From: Syntrophales bacterium | GTDB lineage: Bacteria > Desulfobacterota > Syntrophia > Syntrophales > UBA8958 | Direction: 5' to 3' | Length of the DNA stretch: 64,000 nucleotides | NCBI GenBank assembly: GCA_026416455.1 | Contig: JAOAFE010000002.1 | Span: 150,212-214,211, forward strand | Part shown: positions 27,006-37,462 of the stretch, piece after piece | How positions within the stretch are numbered: the first letter of the stretch is position 1 | How the letters are laid out: every line of letters starts with the position of its first letter | The notes under the pieces: generated by a model | What the model was told of the DNA's origin: nothing | What the model saw: only the letters and a program-made list of their open reading frames with translations | The model's database searches: none | Translations under genes and position numbers: made by a program

Positions 27006-27770
27006 ATGCTGGAACTCAAGGATCTCAGCTTTTCTGTTCCCGTCGAAATCGACGGCGAGGTGCAGGAGAAGGTGATAATAGATCATTTAAATTTTACCTT
27101 CGAGAAGGGAAAGTTTTATGCCATCACTGGTCCCAACGGATCCGGAAAGACAACCCTGGCTCGCTTGGTCATGGGTATTTTTCAGCCCACGGGAGGGAAG
27201 ATTCTGTATGAGGGCCAGGACATAACTAATCTGTCCATTACAGATCGGGCGAAGATGGGTATCGCTTACAGTTTCCAACATCCAGCCCGCTTCAAAGGAC
27301 TAACTTTTCGGGATTTGCTTTCTATTGCCTCTGGAACGGATGATGAGGAGATGATTCTCGCCCTCCTTCGGAGGGTGGGCATATGTTCTTTTTCTTTTCT
27401 CGACTTGCCAGTGGATGCCAAACTGTCAGGTGGAGAAATCAAGAAAATCGAGCTCGCCACTACCATTGCCCGCAATCCAAAACTCGCCATTTACGATGAA
27501 CCTGATACGGGTATCGATCTCTGGACCATTAACCCCATGGTGCGTCTCTTGAAGAGGGAGCAGCTGGAAAGGGGGACGACGACCATTGTCGTGAGTCATA
27601 ACCGTGCCTTCCTCGAGGTGGCCGATTCTGTCCTCATTATTGTTAAAGGCCAAATAGCCTACCAGGGAAAGTTGGAAAATGCTCTCACTATGCTTTCGGA
27701 CATGAGTGTATGCAGCTATAGACATTGCGATAAATGTTCAGGAGAAGAAGATGCTGAATGCTATCGATAG
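27006..27770 (+). CDS. SufC/SmsC-type Fe-S assembly ATPase
   Basis: 254 residues. Walker A GPNGSGKTT, the SufC-specific YSFQHPARFKGLTFRDLL, signature LSGGEIKKIELATTIA, Walker B AIYDEPDTGIDLWTI, His switch VVSHNR. It powers Fe-S scaffold opening together with the SufB-like next gene. GGGAGGTGG lies before the ATG. There is no SufD, SufS, SufU or SufE nearby, matching the minimal SufBC (Sms) systems of archaea and strict anaerobes. Ends with a cysteine-containing tail ([14 protein letters not shown]), unusual for SufC. Confidence 0.88.
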   Translation: MLELKDLSFSVPVEIDGEVQEKVIIDHLNFTFEKGKFYAITGPNGSGKTTLARLVMGIFQPTGGKILYEGQDITNLSITDRAKMGIAYSFQHPARFKGLTFRDLLSIASGTDDEEMILALLRRVGICSFSFLDLPVDAKLSGGEIKKIELATTIARNPKLAIYDEPDTGIDLWTINPMVRLLKREQLERGTTTIVVSHNRAFLEVADSVLIIVKGQIAYQGKLENALTMLSDMSVCSYRHCDKCSGEEDAECYR

Positions 27771-28671
27771 AGAACTGTTGAAAACCGTTGCCGATCTCGA
27801 AGATCTCCCCAAGGGGGCGTACAATATAAGAAAGGATGGTAAGCTCCTTACCAGGGCGACGACCGCTAATATCGATATCGAAACCTATGGGGATGGTAAG
27901 GGTATTATCGTTAAGATCAAGCCTCATACCGTTAATGAATCCGTACACATTCCCGTCATCTTGAGTCAGGCGGGGTTGTTCGATGTGGTTTATAACCGTT
28001 TTGAAATTGGAGAGGGATCCGATGTAACCATTATCGCCGGCTGTGGTATCCACTGTGGGGGACCGGATCCGGAAGGTCATGCGGGAATTCATGAGTTCAT
28101 CGTGGGAAAGAACGCCAAGGTGAAGTATGTGGAAAAGCACTTTGCCACGGGGCCCGGTAAGGGGAAGAGAACTTTGAACCCGGGGACGAAGGTTTTTTTG
28201 GCTGAAGGGGCACAGGTAGAAATGGAGCTCACCCAGATCGGGGGCGTAGATGAGGCCCATCGGAAAAACGAGTTGATTCTGGGCCCTTCAAGTATGGCTC
28301 TCGTTACAGAACGGGTGATGACGGAAGGGGAACAGATTGCGGAATCGCGAAACACGATTATCCTTGAAGGAGCCAAAAGCCGGGCTAACATGGTGGCCCG
28401 CTCGGTGATAAAAGGAGATTCAGTGCAAAATTTTTATGCCGTCATGGAAGCCCAGGCACCCGCCTTCGGCCACATCGAGTGTGATGCCATCATCATGGAC
28501 CGGGGCCGCAACGAAACCATTCCCTCGCTTAAAGCACTGCATCCGGAGGCGGAGTTAAGTCACGAGGCTTCTATTGGAAAAATTGCGGGCGATCAGCTAA
28601 CCAAGCTAATGAGCTTGGGACTGACCTTTGATGAGGCCGTAGCAAAAATAATCCAGGGATTCTTAAGATAA
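27751..28671 (+). CDS. SufB/SmsB-like minimal Fe-S scaffold
   Basis: 306 residues, shorter than SufB (about 480), essentially the beta-helix core plus the C-terminal helical part. [11 protein letters not shown], then the late motif [20 protein letters not shown] and [15 protein letters not shown] are the SufB/SufD hallmarks (E-A-S-I-G-K). The ATG at 27751 has AGGAG in front and overlaps SufC by 20 bases. Short size and pairing with only SufC fit the SmsB class. It ends in TAATG, sharing a base with rfbB. Confidence 0.88.
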   Translation: MLNAIDRELLKTVADLEDLPKGAYNIRKDGKLLTRATTANIDIETYGDGKGIIVKIKPHTVNESVHIPVILSQAGLFDVVYNRFEIGEGSDVTIIAGCGIHCGGPDPEGHAGIHEFIVGKNAKVKYVEKHFATGPGKGKRTLNPGTKVFLAEGAQVEMELTQIGGVDEAHRKNELILGPSSMALVTERVMTEGEQIAESRNTIILEGAKSRANMVARSVIKGDSVQNFYAVMEAQAPAFGHIECDAIIMDRGRNETIPSLKALHPEAELSHEASIGKIAGDQLTKLMSLGLTFDEAVAKIIQGFLR

Positions 28672-29720
28672 TGGAAGTAAAGAATTTGCTCGTGACTGGT
28701 GGTTGCGGATTTATTGGTAGCAACTTCGTCCGTTATATCCTTTCGCGTGAGGATTTCAGCGGTCGGGTTATCAACGTGGACAAGCTTACCTATGCAGGGA
28801 ATCCAGAAAATCTGGCGGGCATAGAAGAGGCCTTCCCAGGACGTTACGTCTTTTTAAGGGTTGATATCTGCGATGCCGAGGCGATGGAGAAGATTTTTTC
28901 CGAATTTGAGATTGACGCGGTTTGTCATTTTGCTGCCGAGTCACACGTGGACCGCTCGATCAAGAGGCCCGAAAGCTTTATCCAGACGAACATCGTAGGT
29001 ACCTTCAATCTTTTGGAGGCGGCCAAGAAAGCTGGCGATAGTTTTAAACTCTTTCACCACATCAGCACGGATGAAGTATACGGTTCTTTAGGCCCCACGG
29101 GTTTCTTTACCGAGGAGACACCTTACCGACCCAACAGTCCCTATTCGGCTTCCAAGGCGGCATCCGACCATCTCGTACGGGCGTACCACGAAACTTACGG
29201 ACTGCCGACGACCATTTCCAATTGTTCGAATAATTACGGCCCTTATCAGTTCCCGGAAAAACTGATCCCTCTCATGATCTTAAATGCCCTTGAGGGGAGG
29301 CCTCTGCCCGTTTATGGTGATGGAAAGAACGTCCGGGATTGGTTGTATGTGGTCGACCATTGTGAGGCCATCTGGACGATCATGAAAGAGGGGAGGAGAG
29401 GGGACACTTACAATGTAGGGGGAAACTGCGAAAGGGAAAACATAACTATTGTGGAGCTCATCTGTGACCTTTTGGATGAAAAGTTTCCGTGCGGTACGTC
29501 CCGTCGGAGTTTAATTACCTTTGTTCCCGATCGTCCCGGTCATGATCGCCGTTATGCCATAGATTTTTCTAAAATCAGACGCGAATTGGGATGGTCTCCC
29601 CGAGAATCGTTTGAATCGGGTCTCAAGAAGACGATCAATTGGTACGTGGAAAATCGAGCTTGGACCGAAAGAGTGAGAAGCGGCGAATATCAAGCCTGGA
29701 TCAAAGAACATTACGGATAG
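28671..29720 (+). CDS. rfbB: dTDP-glucose 4,6-dehydratase
   Basis: 349 residues, normal for RfbB/RmlB. NAD motif [35 protein letters not shown], catalytic STDEVYG (Thr/Asp/Glu) and [11 protein letters not shown] (Tyr-x3-Lys). It converts dTDP-glucose to dTDP-4-keto-6-deoxyglucose, the entry to dTDP-rhamnose and other deoxysugars. The start overlaps the SmsB stop by one base (TAATG), implying translational coupling. The other rml genes are not in the window. Confidence 0.95.
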   Translation: MEVKNLLVTGGCGFIGSNFVRYILSREDFSGRVINVDKLTYAGNPENLAGIEEAFPGRYVFLRVDICDAEAMEKIFSEFEIDAVCHFAAESHVDRSIKRPESFIQTNIVGTFNLLEAAKKAGDSFKLFHHISTDEVYGSLGPTGFFTEETPYRPNSPYSASKAASDHLVRAYHETYGLPTTISNCSNNYGPYQFPEKLIPLMILNALEGRPLPVYGDGKNVRDWLYVVDHCEAIWTIMKEGRRGDTYNVGGNCERENITIVELICDLLDEKFPCGTSRRSLITFVPDRPGHDRRYAIDFSKIRRELGWSPRESFESGLKKTINWYVENRAWTERVRSGEYQAWIKEHYG

Positions 29721-30020
29721 AAAAAGTTATTCCCCCAGGGCTAACACATTCCAAGGTAAACGTTTCGCCTCAAAGAATCCCCCGAAGCCGTTCTTCTTTC
29801 ATGATCTTTAAGTTGGGAGAAATCATATCCGGCAGGTTCCGGAAGAAATGATACCTCGTCAAGACTTTTCTCGAGAGGGGGACAAGGCTTGATTATTATT
29901 GTTGCTCAAAAAGAAGAGAGGGAGGCTGAGTATTTGACTTTATTGGTATCCTTCTATATGGTCTCTAAAATCTATGTAATCCCTTAAATTCCGTGGCAGG
30001 TGTGGATTGTTAAAAATTTC
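29721..30020. other. Non-coding stretch between rfbB and the rrf2 operon
   Basis: About 300 bases with no supported gene. A 70-codon open frame at 29639-29851 mostly overlaps rfbB and has no ribosome site. I see no tRNA, clear hairpin terminator or riboswitch. A TTGACT with a TATATG 15 bases later (29934-29960) is a weak promoter-like pair. The proven-looking promoter starts at 30021. Confidence 0.5.
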
Positions 30021-30049
30021 TTGACAGGCGGAAATAAATCGATTATTTA
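30021..30049 (+). promoter_or_regulatory. Promoter of the rrf2-nadA-cysteine/Fe-S operon
   Basis: TTGACA at 30021-30026, a 17-base spacer, TATTTA at 30044-30049, 42 bases before the rrf2 ATG. The same -35/-10 pair (TTGACA, 17, TATTTA) occurs upstream of the oxidoreductase at 59865. A dyad covers the start-site region. Confidence 0.65.
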
Positions 30050-30070
30050 CTACTATTACGATAGGAATAA
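30047..30070. promoter_or_regulatory. Imperfect dyad, candidate Rrf2 operator
   Basis: A 24-base dyad centred between 30058 and 30059. Nine of twelve positions pair, with half-site TTAnTnCTAT. It begins within the -10 box and covers the likely transcription start, the placement expected for autorepression by the Rrf2 protein encoded 22 bases on. Confidence 0.5.
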
Positions 30071-30091
30071 TAGACAAAGAAGGGAGGGAAG

Positions 30092-30550
30092 ATGAAATTA
30101 TCTACCAGGGCACGTTATGGGTTGCGTTTGATGTTCGCCTTGGCCAAGAATTATGGAAAGGGGTATGTGCTTTTGAAGGATGTTGCGTGTGCGGAGGAAA
30201 TTTCTGAAAAATATTTGAGTCTTATCGTTATCCCGTTGAGGTCAACGGGTTTGATCAATTCGGCCCGGGGTGCGACAGGAGGGTATAGTTTGGCCAGGGA
30301 TCCATCACAGATTACGGTGAAGGAGATTGTAGATGTTCTGGAAGGAGAGGCCCTTTTGGATTGTTTGAAGAACCCGTCTTTGTGTCCTCGCGTCAGTTCC
30401 TGTGTGAGCCGTGACGTGTGGGTGTTGCTCAATGATAAAATTTCTGAGACGCTGAGTTCCATTACCTTGGAAAAGCTTATTCAGATGGAAAATGAGAAGA
30501 TAAGCGGTGGAAAGATCGAGAAAGGAGGAAATCATGAAGATAGTCGATGA
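30092..30550 (+). CDS. Rrf2/IscR-family Fe-S cluster-type regulator
   Basis: 152 residues. N-terminal winged helix MKLSTRARYGLRLMFALA, recognition region SEKYLSLIVIPLRSTGLI and wing SARGATGGYSLARD. The cluster ligands C91, C98 and C104 (DCLKNPSLCPRVSSC) match E. coli IscR C92/C98/C104. So it likely binds a [2Fe-2S] cluster and controls its own operon, which encodes Fe-S and cysteine functions. It could also be a CymR-like regulator, but the three Cys argue for cluster sensing. It overlaps nadA by 17 bases. Confidence 0.9.
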   Translation: MKLSTRARYGLRLMFALAKNYGKGYVLLKDVACAEEISEKYLSLIVIPLRSTGLINSARGATGGYSLARDPSQITVKEIVDVLEGEALLDCLKNPSLCPRVSSCVSRDVWVLLNDKISETLSSITLEKLIQMENEKISGGKIEKGGNHEDSR

Positions 30551-31442
30551 GATTAGTAAATTAAAAAAGGAAAGAAACGCCATAATTTTGGCTCATAATT
30601 ATCAACTGCCGGAGGTGCAGGATATAGCGGACTTCGTAGGGGATTCTTTGGGACTTAGTATCGAGGCGGCCAAAACCCAAGCACATGTTATTGTCTTTTG
30701 TGGCGTGCACTTTATGGCTGAAACGGCCAAAATATTATCTCCTGGGAAAACAGTCCTTCTCCCCGATGAAACTGCAGGGTGTCCCATGGCGGAGATGATA
30801 ACCGAGGAGGACGTGAGAAGTTTGAAGGCTCAGTTTCCTCGGGCTAAAGTCGTCTGCTACGTTAACACCTCCGCCCGGGTCAAGGCGGAAAGTGATATCT
30901 GTTGTACCTCGGGAAATGCGGAAAAAATAATACGCGAAGCCGTCGGGGAAGATGAGACCGTCATCTTCATTCCCGATCAATACCTGGCTCGGAATATCGA
31001 GCAACGGGTAGGCCGGAAGTTTATCTTTTGGGAGGGATACTGTCCCGTACACATCCAGATTCTGCCAGAAGATATTGAAAAAATGCGATCTCGTTACCCG
31101 GGAGCGGAGGTATTGGTCCATCCGGAGTGCAGACCAGAAGTTGTTGCCCTGGCCGATAGAGTCCTGTCGACGGAGGGCATGTGTCGATACGTACTGAGGT
31201 CGGAGAAAAGGGCCTTCATTATTGGGACTGAGGTTGGTATTCTCCATCGGATGCAGAAAGAAAATCCGGAGAAAAAGTTCTATCCCCTGTCGGAAAGGGC
31301 CATCTGTCCCAATATGAAAAAAATAACACTAGAGAAGGTTTTGTGGGCTCTGGAGGAAAATCGACACGAAATTATCGTGCCGGTCGATGTCATGGAAAGG
31401 GCGAAAGTTAGCTTGGAGAAGATGATTCAATATCAACCTTGA
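30534..31442 (+). CDS. nadA: Quinolinate synthase A
   Basis: 302 residues, typical of the short NadA type. It condenses iminoaspartate with DHAP to quinolinate using a [4Fe-4S] cluster. AIILAHNYQLPEVQDIADFV is the N-terminal motif; cluster-binding cysteines are likely those in VIVFCGVHFM or GCPMAEM, PECRPEV and AICPNMKK. The ATG at 30534 follows AAAGGAGGAAA. Neither nadB nor nadC is near. It is an odd member of a sulfur/Fe-S operon, perhaps because NadA is a cluster-dependent client. Confidence 0.95.
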   Translation: MKIVDEISKLKKERNAIILAHNYQLPEVQDIADFVGDSLGLSIEAAKTQAHVIVFCGVHFMAETAKILSPGKTVLLPDETAGCPMAEMITEEDVRSLKAQFPRAKVVCYVNTSARVKAESDICCTSGNAEKIIREAVGEDETVIFIPDQYLARNIEQRVGRKFIFWEGYCPVHIQILPEDIEKMRSRYPGAEVLVHPECRPEVVALADRVLSTEGMCRYVLRSEKRAFIIGTEVGILHRMQKENPEKKFYPLSERAICPNMKKITLEKVLWALEENRHEIIVPVDVMERAKVSLEKMIQYQP

Positions 31443-32747
<1,305 letters not shown>

Positions 32748-32763
32748 AGGGAGGCATGAGATC

Positions 32764-33693
32764 ATGGAACGGATATTCGCAGATATCACCCAAACGATAG
32801 GGAACACACCTTTAGTTCGGCTAAACAAAATAGGCCAAGGATTGGGTGGAGAAATTGTCGCGAAGATTGAATCCTTCAATCCACTGTCCAGTGTAAAGGA
32901 TAGGATTGGAGTGGCCATGATTGAGGCGGCTGAAAAAGAGGGGCTTATAGATAAGGAAACGGTGATTGTGGAGCCTACCAGCGGCAATACGGGCATTGCC
33001 CTGGCCTTCGTGTGCGCCGCAAAAGGGTACCGTCTCATTCTGACCATGCCCGATACAATGAGTATGGAGCGACGGCGACTCTTGTCCATCCTCGGGGCGG
33101 AATTGGTTTTAACGGAAGGAACGAAGGGTATGAGGGGGGCAATCGAGAAGGCGGAAGAATTAAAAACCAAGTATAAAAAAAGTTTCATGCCCCAGCAATT
33201 CAAAAATCCGGCCAATCCCGAGATTCACCGGAGAACAACGGCTCTCGAAATATGGAACGATACGGGCGGTAGAGTGGACTTTTTCGTGGCTGGCGTTGGA
33301 ACGGGCGGTACGATTACGGGTGTGGGTGAGGTATTAAAACAGAAGAATCCCACCATCAAAGTCATAGCGGTGGAGCCTAAAGATTCTCCCGTTCTCTCCG
33401 GCGGGAACCCGGGACCTCACAAAATACAGGGTATCGGTGCCGGGTTCATCCCCGACGTATTGAATAAAGGCATTATTGATGAAGTAATAGCCGTTGACCA
33501 TGAGGATGCAGGCGCGATGGCAAGGAGATTGGCAAGGGAGGAAGGGATCTTGGCCGGCATATCGAGCGGGGCTGCCCTCTGGGCAGCCGTTTCGGTGGCA
33601 AAGAGAGCAGAAGCGTCGGGCAAAAGGATTGTAACCGTTTTACCGGATACGGGAGAACGATATCTGTCCACCTGGTTATTCGAAACTGGATAA
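32764..33693 (+). CDS. cysK: Cysteine synthase A
   Basis: 309 residues. PLP Lys in [11 protein letters not shown], phosphate/substrate loop [26 protein letters not shown], and C-terminal [12 protein letters not shown]. It forms cysteine from O-acetylserine and sulfide. The substrate comes from cysE in the same operon. GGGAGG before the ATG; metX starts 5 bases after. Confidence 0.97.
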   Translation: MERIFADITQTIGNTPLVRLNKIGQGLGGEIVAKIESFNPLSSVKDRIGVAMIEAAEKEGLIDKETVIVEPTSGNTGIALAFVCAAKGYRLILTMPDTMSMERRRLLSILGAELVLTEGTKGMRGAIEKAEELKTKYKKSFMPQQFKNPANPEIHRRTTALEIWNDTGGRVDFFVAGVGTGGTITGVGEVLKQKNPTIKVIAVEPKDSPVLSGGNPGPHKIQGIGAGFIPDVLNKGIIDEVIAVDHEDAGAMARRLAREEGILAGISSGAALWAAVSVAKRAEASGKRIVTVLPDTGERYLSTWLFETG

Positions 33694-33697
33694 AAAA

Positions 33698-34822
33698 ATG
33701 GAATCGAAGAAAGATAATGCCCTTGGCATCGTAGACACCCAATATTTCACCTTCGGAGGCCCCGGCAATGAGTTAACATTGGCGAGCGGTGAGAAGTTGG
33801 GGCCGATTACGCTGGCCTACGAGACCTATGGAGAGCTTAACCACGATAAGTCTAACGCTGTTTTGATTCTTCATGCCCTTTCGGGGAATGCCCATGCGGC
33901 TGGTGTCTCGCAAGAAGGGGAAGTTGGATGGTGGGATAACATGATCGGTCCCGGCAAGGCCTTCGATACAAATAAATATTTCATTATCTGTTCAAATGTA
34001 ATCGGTGGATGTAAGGGATCGACGGGCCCATCTTCCATCAATCCTTCAACGGGGAAGCCATACGCCCTTGACTTTCCGTTTATCACCGTATCCGATATGG
34101 TAGCTGCACAGAGACATTTAATCGACTTCCTCGGCATTGAGAGGTTGTTGTGTGTGGCTGGTGGTTCCATGGGAGGTATGCAAGCCCTACAATGGGTGTC
34201 ATCCTATGGTGAACGGGTAAAATCGGCGGTGGTAATAGCCTCGACTTTAAAACATTCGGCCCAGCAGATCGCCTTCAATGAGGTGGTGCGTCAGGCTATT
34301 ATGGCGGATCCCGATTGGCGGGGTGGTTATTACTATGATTATGGACAACCGGAAAAGGGCCTCGCCTTGGCTCGCATGATCGGGCACATTACCTTTATGA
34401 GCGAGGAATCGATGGAGAAAAAATTTTCTCGCCGTTTGAAAAATGGAGATTTCAGTTTCCGGTTTGAGACGGATTTCGAGGTCGAGGGATATTTACATTA
34501 CCGGGGAGAAAGTTTCGTGAGAAGATTCGATGCGAATTCCTATCTTTATCTAACGAAGGCCCTAGATTACTTCGACCTCTCGGGAGGAAAACTAATCCCT
34601 CAGGATACCTCCATTGATACCCGCTTTCTGGTTATATCTTTTCGGTCAGATTGGCTTTATCCCCCTTCTCAATCGAAGGAGATAGTGCGTGTATTAAAGA
34701 AAAGACATATGGAGGCTACCTACTGCGAACTTAAATCTTCTTATGGCCACGATGCCTTTTTAGTGGAAACGGGAGAACAGACGGAGTTGATCAGACATTT
34801 TTTGGAGAGCATCTGTAAATGA
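33698..34822 (+). CDS. metX: Homoserine O-acetyltransferase
   Basis: 374 residues, alpha/beta-hydrolase fold. Typical segments are LAYETYGELNHDKSNAVLI, HALSGNAHAAG, the nucleophile Ser in AGGSMGGMQALQW, and C-terminal His in SSYGHDAFLVE. It acetylates homoserine, feeding MetY. Overlaps metW by 4 bases. Some MetX proteins use succinyl-CoA; the acetyl call is by family default. Confidence 0.95.
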   Translation: MESKKDNALGIVDTQYFTFGGPGNELTLASGEKLGPITLAYETYGELNHDKSNAVLILHALSGNAHAAGVSQEGEVGWWDNMIGPGKAFDTNKYFIICSNVIGGCKGSTGPSSINPSTGKPYALDFPFITVSDMVAAQRHLIDFLGIERLLCVAGGSMGGMQALQWVSSYGERVKSAVVIASTLKHSAQQIAFNEVVRQAIMADPDWRGGYYYDYGQPEKGLALARMIGHITFMSEESMEKKFSRRLKNGDFSFRFETDFEVEGYLHYRGESFVRRFDANSYLYLTKALDYFDLSGGKLIPQDTSIDTRFLVISFRSDWLYPPSQSKEIVRVLKKRHMEATYCELKSSYGHDAFLVETGEQTELIRHFLESICK

Positions 34823-35436
34823 AAGGGCGAAAAACAGCAAATCAGGAGAAAAAACTCAGATTGGACCACCATATCATTTACTCTCTGATAGAGCCTGGCT
34901 CTCGGGTTCTGGATCTGGGTTGTGGTGATGGGGAGCTCCTGTTTTCTCTGGTTCGCGACAAAGGGATTCAGGCGCAGGGGATTGAACTTGACGAAGAAGC
35001 CGTCTATGCCTGCGTCAAAAAAGGTCTTAACGTTTTCCAGGACGACATAGAAAACGGCCTCCACGGTTATCCGGATGAGGCCTTTCATTATGTAATCCTC
35101 AATCAGTGCCTACAAGAAGTAAGGAAGATAGATGAGGTGATAAACGAGTCCCTTCGTATTGGCCGCCAGGTCATAGTAGGTTTTCCCAACTTTGCTCACT
35201 ATAAGTCACGTTTCATGCTTTTCTTTCGCGGCCGCGCGCCGATGACTGAGACCTTACCTTACAGTTGGTATGATACACCGAACCTACGTTTCTTGAGTAT
35301 CAAAGATTTTGAAGATTTTAGTCGGAAGAGAAACATCAAAATCGTTAAATCATACTTCATAACAGCCAGGCGACAGATTAAAATATTTCCCAACCTGTTT
35401 GCCGAAAGTGCTGTTGTTGTTTTAACTAAAAAATAG
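34819..35436 (+). CDS. metW: MetW, methionine-pathway methyltransferase-like protein
   Basis: 205 residues with the SAM-binding motif VLDLGCGDGELLFSL near residues 30-45 and NQCLQEVRKIDEVINE. MetW always goes with metX and is needed for full homoserine acetylation in several bacteria. The 4-base overlap with metX is the usual arrangement. Confidence 0.95.
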   Translation: MKGRKTANQEKKLRLDHHIIYSLIEPGSRVLDLGCGDGELLFSLVRDKGIQAQGIELDEEAVYACVKKGLNVFQDDIENGLHGYPDEAFHYVILNQCLQEVRKIDEVINESLRIGRQVIVGFPNFAHYKSRFMLFFRGRAPMTETLPYSWYDTPNLRFLSIKDFEDFSRKRNIKIVKSYFITARRQIKIFPNLFAESAVVVLTKK

Positions 35437-35447
35437 GGGGAGTACGT

Positions 35448-36290
35448 ATGTGGGAGTATACGGATAAGGTAAAGGATCATTTTCTTAATCCGCGCAATGT
35501 GGGGGAAATAGAAAATCCCGATGGAGTGGGGGAGGTGGGGTCCATTGCCTGTGGAGATGCGCTGCGACTGACCTTTAAATTAGACGAAAACAAAAGGATA
35601 AAGGAGGCAAAATTTAAAACCTTTGGTTGTGCTAGCGCCATCGCGTCAGCCTCCGCCTTGACGGAGATGATCAAGGGTCTCACCTTAGAAGAGGCAAAAA
35701 AAATAACCAATCAAGACATTGCCAGGTATTTGGGTGGTCTACCGGATGAGAAAATGCACTGTTCGGTCATGGGGAGGCAAGCCCTGGAGAAGGCGATCGA
35801 TTACTATGAGGGTAAGGTATATACTCAAGAAGAAGGGACGATCGTCTGCGAATGCTTCGGTGTTACGGAAGAGGAAATCGAACGGGCCATCAAGGAGAAT
35901 AACCTTTCCACGGTGGAGGAGGTCACCAATTATACCAAAGCGGGTGGCGGTTGTGGCAATTGTCGAGGGCGGATCGAGGAGATTTTGGAACGACTGAGAG
36001 GCCAGGTGAAGGCAGGGGACAAGAAAAAGCTCTCTAACCTGCAGAAGATTCGTCTCATTGAAGAGACCATTGAAAGGGAAATTCGTCCTTCCTTGAAAAA
36101 AGACGGGGGAGACATAGAATTGGTAGATATTGTTGGCAACCGGGTGATTGTGGCTACACGTGGGGCCTGTGCCACCTGTAACGCTGCCGGTATTACCTTA
36201 AAGCATTTCGTAGAACGACGGCTAAAAGAGGTGGTGTCTTCAGACATTGTCGTGGAGGAGGCAGAAAATGAAAACAATATATCTCGATAA
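35448..36290 (+). CDS. nifU: NifU-type Fe-S scaffold, three-domain
   Basis: 280 residues. IscU-like N-domain with three Cys (SIACGDAL, TFGCASA, MHCSVMG), a central [2Fe-2S] BFD-type domain (VCECFGV and GGGCGNC), and a C-terminal NifU domain with CATCNAAG. No nitrogenase gene is present, so it probably serves general Fe-S assembly as in other anaerobes. GGGGGAG precedes the ATG. It overlaps nifS by 23 bases. Confidence 0.95.
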   Translation: MWEYTDKVKDHFLNPRNVGEIENPDGVGEVGSIACGDALRLTFKLDENKRIKEAKFKTFGCASAIASASALTEMIKGLTLEEAKKITNQDIARYLGGLPDEKMHCSVMGRQALEKAIDYYEGKVYTQEEGTIVCECFGVTEEEIERAIKENNLSTVEEVTNYTKAGGGCGNCRGRIEEILERLRGQVKAGDKKKLSNLQKIRLIEETIEREIRPSLKKDGGDIELVDIVGNRVIVATRGACATCNAAGITLKHFVERRLKEVVSSDIVVEEAENENNISR

Positions 36291-37449
36291 CAATGCAACA
36301 ACAAAAGTTTCGGAGGAAGTATTGGCGGAGATACTTCCCTACTTTAGTGAATTTTATGGCAACCCCTCTAGTATGCATACCTTTGGTGGGCAAGTGGCGA
36401 CAAAGATAAAAGAGGCCCGACAGCAGGTAGCCGCCCTTATCGGGGCGTCTCCTGATGAAATAATCTTTACGAGTTGCGGGACGGAAAGTGATAATACGGC
36501 TATTAGGTCCGCCCTCCTGGCAAATCCGAATAAAAAACATATAGTTACCAGTCGGGTAGAACATCCTGCCGTGCTCGCGCTTGTGTCTCACCTATCGACG
36601 CTGGGATATAGGATTACCGAACTACCGGTTAACAAAGAAGGACTGTTGGATTTAGAGCTTTTGAGAAGGAGTATTACGGCCGACACAGCCATAGTCAGTT
36701 TGATGTGGGCGAATAACGAAACAGGAGTCATCTTTCCGGTGGAAGAGGCGGCGGAGATTGCCCATGAAAAAGGGGTACTTTTCCACACCGATGCGGTGCA
36801 GGCGGTGGGTAAAATCCCGATCGATATGAAGAGGAACGTGATAGATATGTTATCCCTTTCGGGGCATAAACTCCATGCGCCCAAAGGCGTCGGAGCTCTT
36901 TACGTGCGACGAGGTACCAAGTTTGCTCCATTTCTCATCGGAGGTCATCAAGAAAAGGGAAGGCGAAGTGGTACCGAGAACGTACCGGGCATTATAGGTT
37001 TGGGGAAGGCCTGTGAACTCGCGGCGGCGAATATGGAAAAAGAGAATACCTACGTTCGTCGTCTCCGGGACAGGTTAGAACAAGGGCTTCTTTCTCGCAT
37101 TCCTCGGTGTAAAATAAATGGCCATCTTGAAAAACGGCTGCCCAATACGACTAATATCAGCTTCGAATACGTGGAAGGAGAGGCTATTCTTCTTTTATTG
37201 AATGAGTGGGGTATCTGTGCCTCTTCCGGTTCGGCCTGTACGTCCGGTTCTCTGCAGCCCTCCCATGTACTTAGGGCCATGGGGGTCCCGTTTACAATGG
37301 CTCACGGCTCCATTCGATTCAGCTTAAGTATCTACAATACAGAAGAGGAAATAGATTTCGTCCTGGATAAGATGCCGACGATTATCTCGAGGCTGAGAGA
37401 GATGTCGCCGTACTGGCAGCAGGTCGAAAGTTGTGAATACATGTCTTGA
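36268..37449 (+). CDS. nifS: NifS-type cysteine desulfurase
   Basis: 393 residues. YLDNNATTKVSEEVL, HTDAVQAVGKIPID, PLP Lys in LSLSGHKLHAPKG, and catalytic Cys loop in CASSGSACTSGSLQPSHVL, the group I (NifS/IscS) loop. It provides sulfane sulfur to NifU. The ATG at 36268, behind GAGGAGGC, is preferred to 36247. Confidence 0.96.
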   Translation: MKTIYLDNNATTKVSEEVLAEILPYFSEFYGNPSSMHTFGGQVATKIKEARQQVAALIGASPDEIIFTSCGTESDNTAIRSALLANPNKKHIVTSRVEHPAVLALVSHLSTLGYRITELPVNKEGLLDLELLRRSITADTAIVSLMWANNETGVIFPVEEAAEIAHEKGVLFHTDAVQAVGKIPIDMKRNVIDMLSLSGHKLHAPKGVGALYVRRGTKFAPFLIGGHQEKGRRSGTENVPGIIGLGKACELAAANMEKENTYVRRLRDRLEQGLLSRIPRCKINGHLEKRLPNTTNISFEYVEGEAILLLLNEWGICASSGSACTSGSLQPSHVLRAMGVPFTMAHGSIRFSLSIYNTEEEIDFVLDKMPTIISRLREMSPYWQQVESCEYMS

Positions 37450-37462
37450 TTGGTAAGACGGT

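Noticed and set aside
29639-29851. 70-residue frame past rfbB
   Set aside because: Begins inside rfbB in another frame, basic and low-complexity, no ribosome site.
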